Origin: Spirochaetaceae bacterium
GTDB lineage: Bacteria > Spirochaetota > Leptospiria > Leptospirales > Leptonemataceae
DNA: 64,000 nucleotides
Reading direction: 5' to 3'
Assembly: GCA_002730875.1 (NCBI GenBank)
Contig: PCBI01000018.1
Coordinates: 129,001-193,000, forward strand
Shown one piece after another: positions 9,707 to 18,126 of this stretch. A model generated the notes under the pieces. That model was not told where the DNA came from and ran no database searches. It saw nothing but the letters and a program-made list of their open reading frames with translations. Made by a program: the position numbers and the translations under genes. Within the stretch, counting starts at the first letter, position 1, and each line of letters begins with the position of its first letter.

Positions 9707-10447
9707 TTGGTGAGCAATTCCAGAAAGATTCAGCTAGAAGAGGGATTGGGCCATGCCAGAGCTCTGGAAAAGCAGCTTCTGGACATGGAAACCCACATGC
9801 AGAAGGCAAGGGCGATCCTGGAAAGCGTGCAACAGGACGGAGCCAGCTTTCTCCATTCCTTCGAGGGTCCGGCTTATCTAAAGTCCAGGTTACAGCGGTT
9901 TGTGGCCATTTCCAAAAAGCTACAACAGCAACAAAAGCAAGACTCGGTCCTGCATGGCGCCCTGCGAAGGCAGCTCGAGAAATTTCTGGATCCGGATCTA
10001 CTAATGTACTATTCGCCTTCGGTGAGCCGTCGCCTGGAAGCGGCCTTCGGCGATGCATCGCCCAGGCTGAAGGCGCCGGGGCCCTCCGAGCATCGGTGTT
10101 ATCGGCTGGGACATTTCTACTACGTAACCCGGGCCGAGCCCTGCGAACGAATTGGTGCGGCCAGGCTTAGAAAAACCGGGAAAAAGCTTCCGCGAAGAGT
10201 AATTCTACCGGGATCCGGTCCCATTCAACTCTTTCCCGGTCATCCCGAACAGTATCATGCCGATGGACCGTCCGCCATCGTAATACTCCAGGGAACAAAA
10301 AAGATAGGACTATGGATCGACGAGGAACTGGCGCCGTTGGACATAGGGCCCTATATGGATGAAATGGAAGTGAGTCGTCGCGCGCCCTATCCGGTGGCCG
10401 GAAGGTTTCGCAAGCGAGGCCAACAGCATTACCTGCTGGAACCGTGA
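9707..10447 (+). CDS. Protein with helical N-terminus and degenerate CheW-like C-terminus
   Basis: 246 residues from a TTG at 9707 (a GTG follows at 9710; either could be the start). Residues 1-95 are charged and helical (RKIQLEEGLGHARALEKQLL, KKLQQQQKQD) and probably coiled coil. From about 130 the pattern resembles CheW: YRLGHFYYVTRAE, LPRRVILPGSGPIQLF, SAIVILQGTKKIGLWIDEEL and a closing GRFRKRGQQHYLLEP strand. CheW domains couple receptors to CheA kinases, but key sequence is weak, so this is a fold inference. Position directly after rodA suggests an envelope or localisation role. Hairpins follow the stop. Confidence 0.55.
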   Translation: MVSNSRKIQLEEGLGHARALEKQLLDMETHMQKARAILESVQQDGASFLHSFEGPAYLKSRLQRFVAISKKLQQQQKQDSVLHGALRRQLEKFLDPDLLMYYSPSVSRRLEAAFGDASPRLKAPGPSEHRCYRLGHFYYVTRAEPCERIGAARLRKTGKKLPRRVILPGSGPIQLFPGHPEQYHADGPSAIVILQGTKKIGLWIDEELAPLDIGPYMDEMEVSRRAPYPVAGRFRKRGQQHYLLEP

Positions 10448-10450
10448 AAA

Positions 10451-10466
10451 GGGGCCCGAAGGCCCC
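10451..10466 (-). terminator. Hairpin terminator at the convergent gene ends, minus direction
   Basis: A perfect 6-bp stem GGGGCC/GGCCCC closes a 4-base loop. Read on the minus strand the loop is TTCG and the hairpin is followed by TTTT, so it can end transcription of the marR gene. There is no T-run in the plus direction. Confidence 0.6.
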
Positions 10467-10477
10467 ATAGCTCAGAG

Positions 10478-10499
10478 GCGACCCGAAAGTCCGGGTCGC
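10478..10499. terminator. Second hairpin between convergent genes
   Basis: An 8-bp perfect stem, GCGACCCG/CGGGTCGC, with a 6-base loop. It lies between the stops of the CheW-like gene and marR. It lacks a T-run on the plus strand; on the minus strand the T-run comes before rather than after it. It may help end plus-strand transcripts or protect 3' ends. Confidence 0.4.
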
Positions 10500-10507
10500 T
10501 CAAAAAA

Positions 10508-10942
10508 TTAACCTGCGATTCGGGTTAGAAACTCGTTGAACTCGGTTACATCTTTGGAGAACTGAGTTACGCGGGTTTTTCCCCATTCCCTGGCCAGATT
10601 GCTGAGCAAACGGTTCTCGTTGTCCAGCAGGCTATCGCCCAGGGTTTTTCCTTTCTTGGTAATGGTCAGACGTTTTACGCGACGGTCTTCGTTGTCCGGT
10701 GCGCTGGTAACCAGCCCGGCATTCTGAAGGGCTCGAACGGCCTGACTCATAGTCATGGGATCTCTACGGAGCATTTTGCCAAGCTCGCCTTGTGAAATAC
10801 CCTGTTGTTGATCTACGTGGATTAGAATGGACAGAGCAAGTGTAGATAGTTTTTCTTTTTTGCTCATGCCATCCCGGATAATGTCCATGGCACCGCGAAA
10901 GGCCGTACCCATCGACAATACCAAATCATTAGAAGCACTCAT
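10508..10942 (-). CDS. MarR-family transcriptional regulator
   Basis: 144 residues from the ATG at 10942; a TTG at 10978 would add 12. The winged-helix core is typical: LALSILIHVDQQQGISQGEL, the recognition-helix region RRDPMTMSQAVRALQNAGLV, and the wing with the conserved D-x-R (NEDRRVKRLTITKKGK). MarR proteins are dimeric repressors or activators, usually responding to small phenolics or oxidants. The ligand cannot be told from sequence. An AT-rich segment with direct TTACAAAA repeats lies just upstream and may be the autoregulated promoter. The downstream neighbour on the same strand is convergent, so targets are unknown. Confidence 0.88.
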   Translation of the reverse strand: MSASNDLVLSMGTAFRGAMDIIRDGMSKKEKLSTLALSILIHVDQQQGISQGELGKMLRRDPMTMSQAVRALQNAGLVTSAPDNEDRRVKRLTITKKGKTLGDSLLDNENRLLSNLAREWGKTRVTQFSKDVTEFNEFLTRIAG

Positions 10943-10978
10943 GTATCGCAGGAAGCGACAAAATCCGGGCAGAGTCAA

Positions 10979-11015
10979 TTACAAAAATTATTTTACAAAA
11001 TTTTCTGACTTTTTT
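10979..11015 (-). promoter_or_regulatory. AT-rich promoter/operator region of the MarR gene
   Basis: A stretch much richer in A/T than its surroundings lies 37 bases upstream of the marR start. It contains two direct copies of TTACAAAA (10979-10986 and 10993-11000), 14 bases apart, followed by a T-run. MarR genes are commonly autoregulated from such sites; the operator role is inferred. Confidence 0.35.
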
Positions 11016-11141
11016 CCGGGCCCATCGTTGCGCGGATGGTAAACAGCATAGCCGGCCTTATTCCAGAAGCTCAATAGTTGAAGATTACAGAAGAAAGTAC
11101 CCTGGTACCCGCCCGGATACTGGCAACGTTAGCAATACGGA

Positions 11142-12197
11142 TCAGGGAGTGGTCTCCCAGTTTTCCGGCGGTCTGTCCAGGGATTTCATTCGCAGAACAA
11201 AGCAGGCCCAGTCGCGGACGCATTCATCAAAGACATGGGCGAAGTAATCGGTGCCGGAGTTATAGGCAAGATGGGACAGAAAATGAGCATTGTTGTAGTC
11301 CCTGGCCAACAGGCTCTCCAGATTCAATAGCTTGAAATCCGCCTTTTTGAACCTCTCCTTTAAATGCCGCAGAGCCGCTTGCTTTTTGGCCATTTTCGTC
11401 GCCTCGCTGAGGTTTGAAGTATAGATCTCCTGCAGTTCGCCTGCAGTATCGTGCATTATGCGACGATATTCCATACGCTCCGCGGTCAGGGCATCCAGCC
11501 TGGAAAGTCTTTCCTTTCCGTTTTCCAGCGAGCCCAGATATTGGCGGGAACCCTGCTCTTCTACAAAAGAGGCAAGAGACTCATTGAATCGAACCGAACC
11601 TGGAATCCAGACAGTGGAATGTACCCCTTCATGAATAACCAGCCGGACCAATCCATAGTCGGAATAGGCCAGCTGGGACGATAGTAGCGGATCCTCAAAC
11701 CAGCCCAGGGTGGAGTACCCCGCCACATCCTGAACCGCCACATCCATTCCGTCCTTTTCAAGGCTGGCCGCATGCTCCTGGGCCTCCTGACGACTGAAGA
11801 AACCCAGATAGGGTACCGAGCCCACTATGGGGAACCAGTAAGTATGCGCTTCTAGAGAGAGCGCGCCGGTGGCCACCACGTTGTAGGCGGCCGCATCCCG
11901 GCTAATCCGGGACAGAGACTGAAAGGAATTTGCAGTATCCAGGTGGAGCTCCGACCGGGCAAAACCCTGGACTTTCAGGACCAATTCCAACTTTCGACGA
12001 ATCTCAGGATCCAGATCCCCCTCTTCCAGGACTTCCTTTATGGGCTTTCGATTGCAGAGAATCTCGGCCTGGCCCACCGCAGCTTTCCATAAATAGAGAG
12101 GGGAGCCGGTAACACAGGAGGAAAATAGCCCTACCAGAGCGACCAGCAGGGGCAAGGACAGCAAAATGCCATACAGGGATCGTCGTTTGCGGCTCAT
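11142..12197 (-). CDS. Lipoprotein zinc metallopeptidase (putative aminopeptidase family)
   Basis: 351 residues from the ATG at 12197; upstream in-frame starts exist but would precede the basic signal-peptide start MSRKRRS. The lipobox VGLFSSC near residue 28 predicts a lipoprotein. [10 protein letters not shown] motif (H-E-x-x-H) followed about 15 residues later by [10 protein letters not shown] matches the zinc site of the predicted aminopeptidase family (Pfam Aminopep, COG4324). Other family hallmarks are [27 protein letters not shown] and [15 protein letters not shown]. It would act in the periplasm or on the outer membrane; the substrate is unknown. It is divergent from metK. Called with good confidence at family level only. 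Confidence 0.82.
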   Translation of the reverse strand: MSRKRRSLYGILLSLPLLVALVGLFSSCVTGSPLYLWKAAVGQAEILCNRKPIKEVLEEGDLDPEIRRKLELVLKVQGFARSELHLDTANSFQSLSRISRDAAAYNVVATGALSLEAHTYWFPIVGSVPYLGFFSRQEAQEHAASLEKDGMDVAVQDVAGYSTLGWFEDPLLSSQLAYSDYGLVRLVIHEGVHSTVWIPGSVRFNESLASFVEEQGSRQYLGSLENGKERLSRLDALTAERMEYRRIMHDTAGELQEIYTSNLSEATKMAKKQAALRHLKERFKKADFKLLNLESLLARDYNNAHFLSHLAYNSGTDYFAHVFDECVRDWACFVLRMKSLDRPPENWETTP

Positions 12198-12327
12198 AGG
12201 ACCAAATAGCGGGCCGGCACCCCTTTCTGCAGCCCTTCTTTCCGTTGACATTCCATCCCCAGGCAAAAAAATAGGATATCAAGATAAATTGATGCCTTTT
12301 TCAGGCTCAAGTCAACAGGGGTATTAC

Positions 12328-13494
12328 ATGTCATTGAAGAATTTCCAGTTTACGTCCGAATCCGTATCGGAAGGTCACCCGGACAAGGTTTCAGACCAGA
12401 TTTCCGACGCCATTCTGGACGCCTATCTGGCCGGAGACCCGAAAAGCCGTGTGGCTTGCGAGACTCTGACCACCACTGACTTCATCTGCGTAGCTGGTGA
12501 GGTTACTTCTCAGTCCAATGTGGATGTAGAGAAGATTGCTCGTGAAGTGACCCGAGATATCGGTTACACTCACAAGGACATCGGTTTCAACTGCGACACC
12601 GCAGAGGTACTGGTAAAGCTGCACGCTCAGTCTCCGGACATCTCCCAGGGCGTTTCCGAAGGCGAAGGTCTTCACCTGGATCAGGGCGCTGGCGACCAGG
12701 GCTTGATGTTCGGTTTTGCCTGCAAGGAAACTCCCAGCCTGATGCCCATGCCCATCGATCTGTCGCACAAGCTGGTGAAATATCTGGCCGAACTGCGTCA
12801 TAACGGCACCATCAAAGAAGTGCTACCCGACTCCAAAAGCCAGGTAACCATCGATTACGTAGATGGAAAGCCGCATAAGGTAAACACTGTCGTAATCTCC
12901 ACTCAGCACCTGGCCGACCTGGAGCATAAGAAGCTGGAAGAGATGATGATCGAACTGGTTATCAAGAAGGTAATCCCGGCAGAAATGCTCAGCAAGGACA
13001 CCAAGTTTCTGATCAACCCCACCGGTCGGTTCGTGATCGGCGGCCCCCACGGCGACTGTGGTCTTACCGGACGAAAAATCATCGTAGATACCTACGGTGG
13101 ATATGGCCGTCACGGCGGTGGCGCATTCTCCGGAAAGGACCCGTCCAAAGTAGACCGTTCCGCAGCCTACATGGCACGCTATGCAGCCAAGAATGTTGTG
13201 GCCGCCGGCCTAGCCGAGCGCTGTGAAGTTCAGCTCTCCTATGCTATCGGTTATCCGGAGCCTACGTCCGTTCTGGTAGACACATTTGGAACAGGAACCA
13301 TGGACGATGACAAGATCGCTCAGCGAGTTCGCGACGCTTTCGACTTCCGCCCCGGCGGAATCGTGAAGGAACTGGAACTGCTGGATCCTAAAGGTAGAAC
13401 CTATCGAGATACAGCCGCTTACGGTCACTTTGGTCGAGAAGGTAAGACGTTTACCTGGGAAAAAACCGACCGGGTGGATGCGCTGAAAGGCTAA
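12328..13494 (+). CDS. metK: S-adenosylmethionine synthetase
   Basis: 388 residues, normal for MetK. The start at 12328 has an AGGGG ribosome site 7 bases upstream and gives the canonical N-terminus [20 protein letters not shown]; longer in-frame reading to 12166 overlaps the divergent lipoprotein gene and is rejected. Signatures include [13 protein letters not shown], the P-loop-like [20 protein letters not shown] and [19 protein letters not shown]. It joins ATP and methionine to make SAM. No convincing SAM riboswitch is visible in the short leader. A structured intergenic region follows the stop. Confidence 0.98.
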   Translation: MSLKNFQFTSESVSEGHPDKVSDQISDAILDAYLAGDPKSRVACETLTTTDFICVAGEVTSQSNVDVEKIAREVTRDIGYTHKDIGFNCDTAEVLVKLHAQSPDISQGVSEGEGLHLDQGAGDQGLMFGFACKETPSLMPMPIDLSHKLVKYLAELRHNGTIKEVLPDSKSQVTIDYVDGKPHKVNTVVISTQHLADLEHKKLEEMMIELVIKKVIPAEMLSKDTKFLINPTGRFVIGGPHGDCGLTGRKIIVDTYGGYGRHGGGAFSGKDPSKVDRSAAYMARYAAKNVVAAGLAERCEVQLSYAIGYPEPTSVLVDTFGTGTMDDDKIAQRVRDAFDFRPGGIVKELELLDPKGRTYRDTAAYGHFGREGKTFTWEKTDRVDALKG

Positions 13495-13503
13495 TCACGG
13501 AAA

Positions 13504-13593
13504 GGTCTGATCCGGCCATCCGGGCCCTCGGGTCCGGTTTCTGAAGAGCTCGCAATTCGGGCTAAAGCGCCTTCGAATTGTGGATCTCAGGCC
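13504..13593 (+). ncRNA. Candidate three-way-junction RNA between metK and the transketolase gene
   Basis: Base pairing read by eye: P1 pairs 13504-13513 with 13582-13593 (10 pairs, one G-U, a 2-base bulge at 13587-13588). P2 is CCGGGCCC (13520-13527) with GGGTCCGG (13530-13537). P3 is CAATTCGGGC (13553-13562) with GCC (13569-13571) and CGAATTG (13574-13580). A strong terminator hairpin starts 10 bases after P1. The layout resembles a riboswitch-terminator leader for the transketolase gene, but could also simply be a compound metK 3' end. No known class is matched. Confidence 0.4.
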
Positions 13594-13603
13594 CGAAAAA
13601 AGG

Positions 13604-13638
13604 AGCGCTCCTGCCAAATCGGTAGTGAGCGCTTTTTT
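13604..13638 (+). terminator. Strong intrinsic terminator before the transketolase gene
   Basis: AGCGCTCCTGCC (13604-13615) pairs with GGTAG-T-GAGCGCT (13621-13633), a 12-bp stem with one bulged T and a 5-base loop, followed by TTTTTT then GTTTT. It ends metK transcription or works as an attenuator for the next gene. Confidence 0.75.
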
Positions 13639-13722
13639 GTTTTGGACGCCAAAAGGGCCTCAGGAAGCTTAGCTATATGCCCTCAACTCCCGGGGGAAGT
13701 TTCGTATACAGGTACTATAGAA

Positions 13723-14658
13723 TTGGAAAAGAAAGCAACCAGAGATGGATACGGCCAGGCTCTAAAGGAGCTGGGCGAGGAAAGAAAGGACGTAGTGGTT
13801 CTGGATGCGGATCTCTCGGGGTCCACCAAGACCAGCGTATTTGCCAAAGCCTTTCCGGATCGATTCTATAATGTGGGCGTAGCCGAACAGAACCTGGTGG
13901 GCATGGCCGCAGGCTTCGCGCTCAGCGGACTGGTTCCCTTTGCCTCCAGCTTTGCCATGTTTCTGGCCGGACGAGCCTGGGAGATTGTACGAAATTCCGT
14001 AGCCTATCCGGGATTGAACGTGAAGCTGGTGGCCTCCCATGCGGGCATCACAGTAGGCGAAGACGGCGCAAGCCACCAGATTATCGAAGACGTGGCCCTC
14101 ATGCGCGCCATTCCGGAGATGCAGGTTTTCGTGCCTTCGGATTATAATGAAACCATCGCCATAGTAAAGGCAGTGGCGGATCTCAAAGGGCCCTGCTATG
14201 TTCGCTGCGGCCGTGCCGCCGTTCCGGTACTCAAACGCAAAGCGGGCTATAAGTTCCAACCCGGCAAAGGGGAAGTTCGCCGAGACGGCAAAGATGTTAC
14301 CCTCGTAGCCTGTGGTGTTATGGTGCAGGAAGCCGAAGAAGCGGCTGATCTGCTTGCGAAGGCCGGCATCGATGCGGCCGTCATCAACATGGCTTCCGTA
14401 AAACCTCTGGATGAGGCCCTCCTGGTGAAATATGCAAAAAAGACCGGGCTAATCATTACCGCCGAAGAACACAACATTATGGGCGGCCTGGGCTCCGCGG
14501 TCGCCGAAGCGCTATCGGAAAAGCATCCTACTCCCGTGCATCGAATCGGAATGAAGGACAAGTTCGGTCAAAGCGGCGAAGCCGGCAAACTGATGGACCA
14601 CTACGGTCTTAGAGCCAAAAACATCGCCAACCTGGCAAAGAAGCTTTTAAAGAAGTAG
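13723..14658 (+). CDS. Transketolase, C-terminal (pyrimidine-binding) subunit
   Basis: 311 residues from a TTG at 13723, giving [19 protein letters not shown], the usual opening of split C-terminal transketolase subunits; an earlier TTG at 13642 lies in the terminator T-run and is unlikely. The TPP pyrimidine-binding region is clear: [39 protein letters not shown] with the conserved Glu, then the transketolase C-terminal domain ([32 protein letters not shown]). It would act with an N-terminal TPP/Mg-binding subunit in the pentose phosphate pathway. No such partner is present nearby, which is unusual because the halves are commonly adjacent. Confidence 0.88.
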   Translation: MEKKATRDGYGQALKELGEERKDVVVLDADLSGSTKTSVFAKAFPDRFYNVGVAEQNLVGMAAGFALSGLVPFASSFAMFLAGRAWEIVRNSVAYPGLNVKLVASHAGITVGEDGASHQIIEDVALMRAIPEMQVFVPSDYNETIAIVKAVADLKGPCYVRCGRAAVPVLKRKAGYKFQPGKGEVRRDGKDVTLVACGVMVQEAEEAADLLAKAGIDAAVINMASVKPLDEALLVKYAKKTGLIITAEEHNIMGGLGSAVAEALSEKHPTPVHRIGMKDKFGQSGEAGKLMDHYGLRAKNIANLAKKLLKK

Positions 14659-14725
14659 CGCGGAAGTTTGCGAACAAGATCATTCGCGAACGTTTGGTCA
14701 CCGGTGGGGCAAGCACGACGAGCCC

Positions 14726-14770
14726 GACCAGTCCAACAAGTCCTACAAGTCCTACAAGTCCTACAAGTCC
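14726..14770. repeat. Five-unit 9-bp tandem repeat
   Basis: Three perfect copies of TACAAGTCC (14744-14770) preceded by AACAAGTCC and GACCAGTCC. It lies in the 182-base gap between the converging transketolase and OmpA-like genes. No coding function is assigned; it may vary in copy number. Confidence 0.85.
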
Positions 14771-14840
14771 GACGAAGCGACATTGGCGCGGATATTATCT
14801 CCGGGACCCAGCAGCAGTAATCCTAATCCTATTTTAGTTC

Positions 14841-16679
14841 CTATTCCTTTACGACGAAATTGTCATCTTCCAGTCGGAATTCCATTCGATCGTTTCGATA
14901 GCTTTCGAACAGGCCGTTTGATTCGTAAAGAGCTTCGGTTTCGCCGGCCCCCATGTAAGTCATTCGGTCCAGGGGCCAGTATGTTCCCTGAAACTTCTGA
15001 AAAATCGTATAGGCCATCTCTTCGGTTCGTTCCAGGTTTTCTTCTTCGCGGCCAGGAATGGCGCTATGACACTCTACGCGCAAGAAGTAGCGCTGGTGCC
15101 GATTGATCCGGCCCAGAATCGCATCCACCACTTCTGCGCCTCTGGAGTTTATGACTCCGTTTTCGTCGAAATAGTTTTTGTTGGGAAACCTGGCCACAAG
15201 CTCCACACCGCCGTCTTTGATGGGCCGCAACACTACGCCGGTGCGAAGGGGACTGCCTTCGATGGTTCGAATCCTGCCGGCTTCGTTTCGAATACTCAGT
15301 ACAGGTATGATGGTTTCGTAGGATTCGAGATCCCTACCTTCGTAACCGGTTCCGTCCCAGAGTATACTCGACGGAAGCAAAGTCTTTCCTTCGAAAGCCA
15401 TGAACACCTCTTTGAGGTCCGGATGAGCATCGGAAACGATGACCAGGGAAAGGGTCCAGTCCTGCACGGGTACCGGTCCGGAGTACGAAGTTTCCAGGGT
15501 AACTGTATCGTTGATAAAGTCATGATCCGGGGTGAAGGTACTGGACGAAAGCGAAAGGGATGGCTGCGTACCCGATTGATCCAGATAGAAGACGAATTCA
15601 GGACTGATCTGCCTGCGCCCCCCACGCTCCATAATCACCCGAGCCCGGTAATAGCCTTCGGACATATCCGAATTCCCTTTCCAGGTGAATCCCGGGGGCA
15701 GACGGGATCCGCCGCCCTGGCGATACACAACGTCGCCGCCAGAATCCAGAATCTGAAATTCGTATCCGCTCACGGACAGCCCTCCGCTGATCGCCACGGT
15801 CTCCAAACTCAGGTTCGGCCCCGACGGAGAATAATAGCGGTTCCCGCGCAGGACAATGTCCGGCGCGCCTGCTGTGACATAGATTCCATGTTCCTCTACG
15901 CGAACAACGTTACCGGCCCCATCACGGACAGTCAGGCGATAACCGTAGTTCCCCGGGTCTACAGCCGAGCCTCCGGGCTCCCGTCCATTCCAGGAAATCG
16001 ATGTTGGAAGACGATCCTTCCATTTCCTTTCTTCGATTAAGTCGCCGTCCGCCGAAAGAATCTGTCCGGTAAAGTTATAGCCTGCGCCCGCGGGCGAGCG
16101 TTGAATGATGGTGATTTCGCCACGAGGCTGCTGAATGCTTCCATCGGGCGTGATGGCTCGAACAAGGACAGGCGTGGTGGCGGCAAGCGTGACCCGGGGT
16201 TTCTTGGTGTCGATGCGAACCCGAAAATCCTGATTCACATAGCCTCCAGACTTGAACTCCCCTTGCAATGAAAGTCGATAGGCCCCATCCCTGACCGGCT
16301 TGCCGTCTTTTCCGTAACCGTTCCAGTATATCCTCTCCGGCAGAATAGCCGGTTGTATTTCGTATTTGCCGGGAAGAAACAGGTTACCCACCCCGCGCGC
16401 AGGCCGAATCTTCCGCCGATCTGCATTGATTTGGCGAACGATGTTTCCTTCGGAGTCCCGAATTGTCAGTACCCAGTCGTTGGCGTACAGCGGCGACTCG
16501 CTGGAGCGTACATTTATCCATACGTGGTCCTGAAAACCATCGCCATCGGGCGAGAATTCTGCGTAACTGATAGTGACATCCACTCGTGGCGCCCCCTGGA
16601 GCGCGCCCACGGCCAGTAGCAATAGTCCCAGGGCTCTTCCCCTGTAGGATTTGAAACCGGATGACTTTGTAATTCTCAT
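14841..16679 (-). CDS. Secreted Ig-repeat protein with OmpA-like C-terminus
   Basis: 612 residues. Signal peptide (GRALGLLLLAVGALQGAPRV) followed by several beta-rich repeats of the FlgD-Ig/gliding-motility type: each has a S-P-D-G/D-x-x-D calcium-like motif (FSPDGDGFQDHVWINV, FTPDHDFINDTVTLE) and a W-x-G-x-x-x-x-G turn (RIYWNGYGKDGKPVRDGAY, SISWNGREPGGSAVDPGNY, ILWDGTGYEGRDLE). The last ~120 residues resemble an OmpA-like peptidoglycan-binding domain (FPNKNYFDENGVINSRGAEV, YFLRVECHSAIPGREEENLERTEE, RMEFRL), with GHTD degraded to ECHS. A surface or periplasmic scaffold anchored to peptidoglycan is likely. It is divergent from mnmA with 54 bases between starts. Confidence 0.75.
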   Translation of the reverse strand: MRITKSSGFKSYRGRALGLLLLAVGALQGAPRVDVTISYAEFSPDGDGFQDHVWINVRSSESPLYANDWVLTIRDSEGNIVRQINADRRKIRPARGVGNLFLPGKYEIQPAILPERIYWNGYGKDGKPVRDGAYRLSLQGEFKSGGYVNQDFRVRIDTKKPRVTLAATTPVLVRAITPDGSIQQPRGEITIIQRSPAGAGYNFTGQILSADGDLIEERKWKDRLPTSISWNGREPGGSAVDPGNYGYRLTVRDGAGNVVRVEEHGIYVTAGAPDIVLRGNRYYSPSGPNLSLETVAISGGLSVSGYEFQILDSGGDVVYRQGGGSRLPPGFTWKGNSDMSEGYYRARVIMERGGRRQISPEFVFYLDQSGTQPSLSLSSSTFTPDHDFINDTVTLETSYSGPVPVQDWTLSLVIVSDAHPDLKEVFMAFEGKTLLPSSILWDGTGYEGRDLESYETIIPVLSIRNEAGRIRTIEGSPLRTGVVLRPIKDGGVELVARFPNKNYFDENGVINSRGAEVVDAILGRINRHQRYFLRVECHSAIPGREEENLERTEEMAYTIFQKFQGTYWPLDRMTYMGAGETEALYESNGLFESYRNDRMEFRLEDDNFVVKE

Positions 16680-16733
16680 AATAATACTTTCCCCAGGATT
16701 GGGGCCGCACAGATACTGTAAAGCGATTGTGAT

Positions 16734-18029
16734 ATGGAACTAACCACCGAACCGTTTCTCCATCCGGAAATCCGAACCCTGGAGCCCACCGTTGAATCCG
16801 GCGTCAATTCCGATAGGAACCGGACCGGGAGTCAAAGTCAGGGCTCCCAATGGAACCTGGGCCGGGCCACCGGCATCCTGCCTTCCACCGATGAGAAGGT
16901 AGTGGTGGCCATGTCCGGTGGAGTGGATAGTGCGGTTTCGGCTCTTGCCTTGATGCAGGATGGCTATCAGGTAACCGGAGTGAATCTCAGGGTCTGGGAA
17001 TACGAAGAAAGCTGCGATCCACGGAAAAAATCCTGCTGCAGTCCGGAAGACATTCGGGATGCCCGGGATGTAGGTCTGCAACTGGAAATGCCCTTTTATG
17101 TAATTCGCATGGAAGAGGTTTTCAAAGAAAAGGTAATGGATCGATTCGTTTCTGATTACGCCTCCGGAAGAACCCCCAATCCTTGCGTGGAATGCAATAC
17201 TTTTGTTAAATTCGGCTCCCTGTTCGAGCAGGCCCGTGCGCTGGGAATCGACTGGATTGCCACCGGGCACTATGCCCGAACCTATAGAACTGCGGAAGGA
17301 CGGTGGGCCATAAGGGAAGGCGTGGACGAAAAGAAAAACCAGGCCTACTATCTATATGGTCTGGATCAATCCGCCATCGAACATACTATCTTTCCCCTGG
17401 GAGACCGCAAAAAGCCGGAAGTACGGGCCTTTGCCAGCGACGCCGGGCTTTCCATTGCAGAGAAAGAAGAATCTCAGGAAATCTGCTTTGTTCCGGATAA
17501 CGATTACAGAAATTATCTGCGAAAGCGGGGTCTGGAGTTCCAGCCGGGGTATTTCAGAGATCTTCATGGACGGATCCTGGGTAAGCATAAAGGGAAGGAA
17601 AACTTTACCGTCGGACAGCGTCGGGGGCTGGGCCTGGCCTGGAAGGAGCCTCTTTACGTACTCTCCATCGAAGAGAACGGGGATGTCATAGTAGGACCGG
17701 TGAGCGAAACCCGAAATCACAGCTTTATCGTGGAACAACTTAACTTCCAGGGACTGCATCCGGATCGATTCGTTAAAGACTTTGCCTCGCAGGATCTGGA
17801 GGTACGGGTCCAGGTGCGCTATCGTTCGGCGCCGGTGAAGGCCAGGATGCGATATCTGGATTACCAGGAAAAGCCAGCCTCCAACGGACAGCCGGTGGGA
17901 CATCGCGCAACCGTAGAATGCCTGGAAGATGTATTTAGTATAACCCCCGGACAGAGTGCAGTCTTCTATCCTTCCAGAGAAAACGAGGTCTCCGACATTG
18001 TCCTTGCTGGCGGAATCATTGCGCGTTGA
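16734..18029 (+). CDS. mnmA: tRNA-specific 2-thiouridylase MnmA
   Basis: 431 residues; typical MnmA is about 360-380. The PP-loop VVVAMSGGVDSAVSALAL begins near residue 56, so a tail of about 55 residues of low similarity precedes it; no later plausible start is in frame. Further hallmarks are NLRVWEYEE, the TPNPCVECNTFVKFG segment with the first catalytic Cys, DWIATGHYAR, KKNQAYYLYGLDQ, the second catalytic Cys in SQEICFVPDNDY, and FTVGQRRGLGLAW. It installs s2U34 in tRNA for Lys, Glu and Gln using sulfur relayed from a desulfurase. It stands alone between divergent and convergent neighbours. Confidence 0.96.
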   Translation: MELTTEPFLHPEIRTLEPTVESGVNSDRNRTGSQSQGSQWNLGRATGILPSTDEKVVVAMSGGVDSAVSALALMQDGYQVTGVNLRVWEYEESCDPRKKSCCSPEDIRDARDVGLQLEMPFYVIRMEEVFKEKVMDRFVSDYASGRTPNPCVECNTFVKFGSLFEQARALGIDWIATGHYARTYRTAEGRWAIREGVDEKKNQAYYLYGLDQSAIEHTIFPLGDRKKPEVRAFASDAGLSIAEKEESQEICFVPDNDYRNYLRKRGLEFQPGYFRDLHGRILGKHKGKENFTVGQRRGLGLAWKEPLYVLSIEENGDVIVGPVSETRNHSFIVEQLNFQGLHPDRFVKDFASQDLEVRVQVRYRSAPVKARMRYLDYQEKPASNGQPVGHRATVECLEDVFSITPGQSAVFYPSRENEVSDIVLAGGIIAR

Positions 18030-18126
18030 TTCAGAGACGGAACGTCGGGGAACGGCGGTTAAAGGCCGCTAATGGGCCCGCCTATAGAACCGAAACAGAA
18101 AAACACTGCGCAACCCTGATACTGAA

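Noticed and set aside
10979-11141. Extra gene between marR and the aminopeptidase gene
   Set aside because: The open frame from 11078 overlaps the aminopeptidase gene and shows no similarity or start signal; the AT-rich part fits a promoter.
12267-12327. SAM riboswitch upstream of metK
   Set aside because: ATATCAAGA in the leader recalls the start of SAM-I, but only about 60 bases exist and the pairing elements and GGAxxx core are missing.
13504-13540. TPP riboswitch in front of the transketolase gene
   Set aside because: TCTGATCCGGCCAT recalls the conserved TPP segment, but CUGAGA is not in the required place and the helix order is wrong.
14726-14770. CRISPR array
   Set aside because: The repeat unit is 9 bases with no spacers and no cas gene nearby.
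18026-18126. Short plus-strand open frame after mnmA
   Set aside because: It only runs into the convergent PaiB gene and has no supporting signal.
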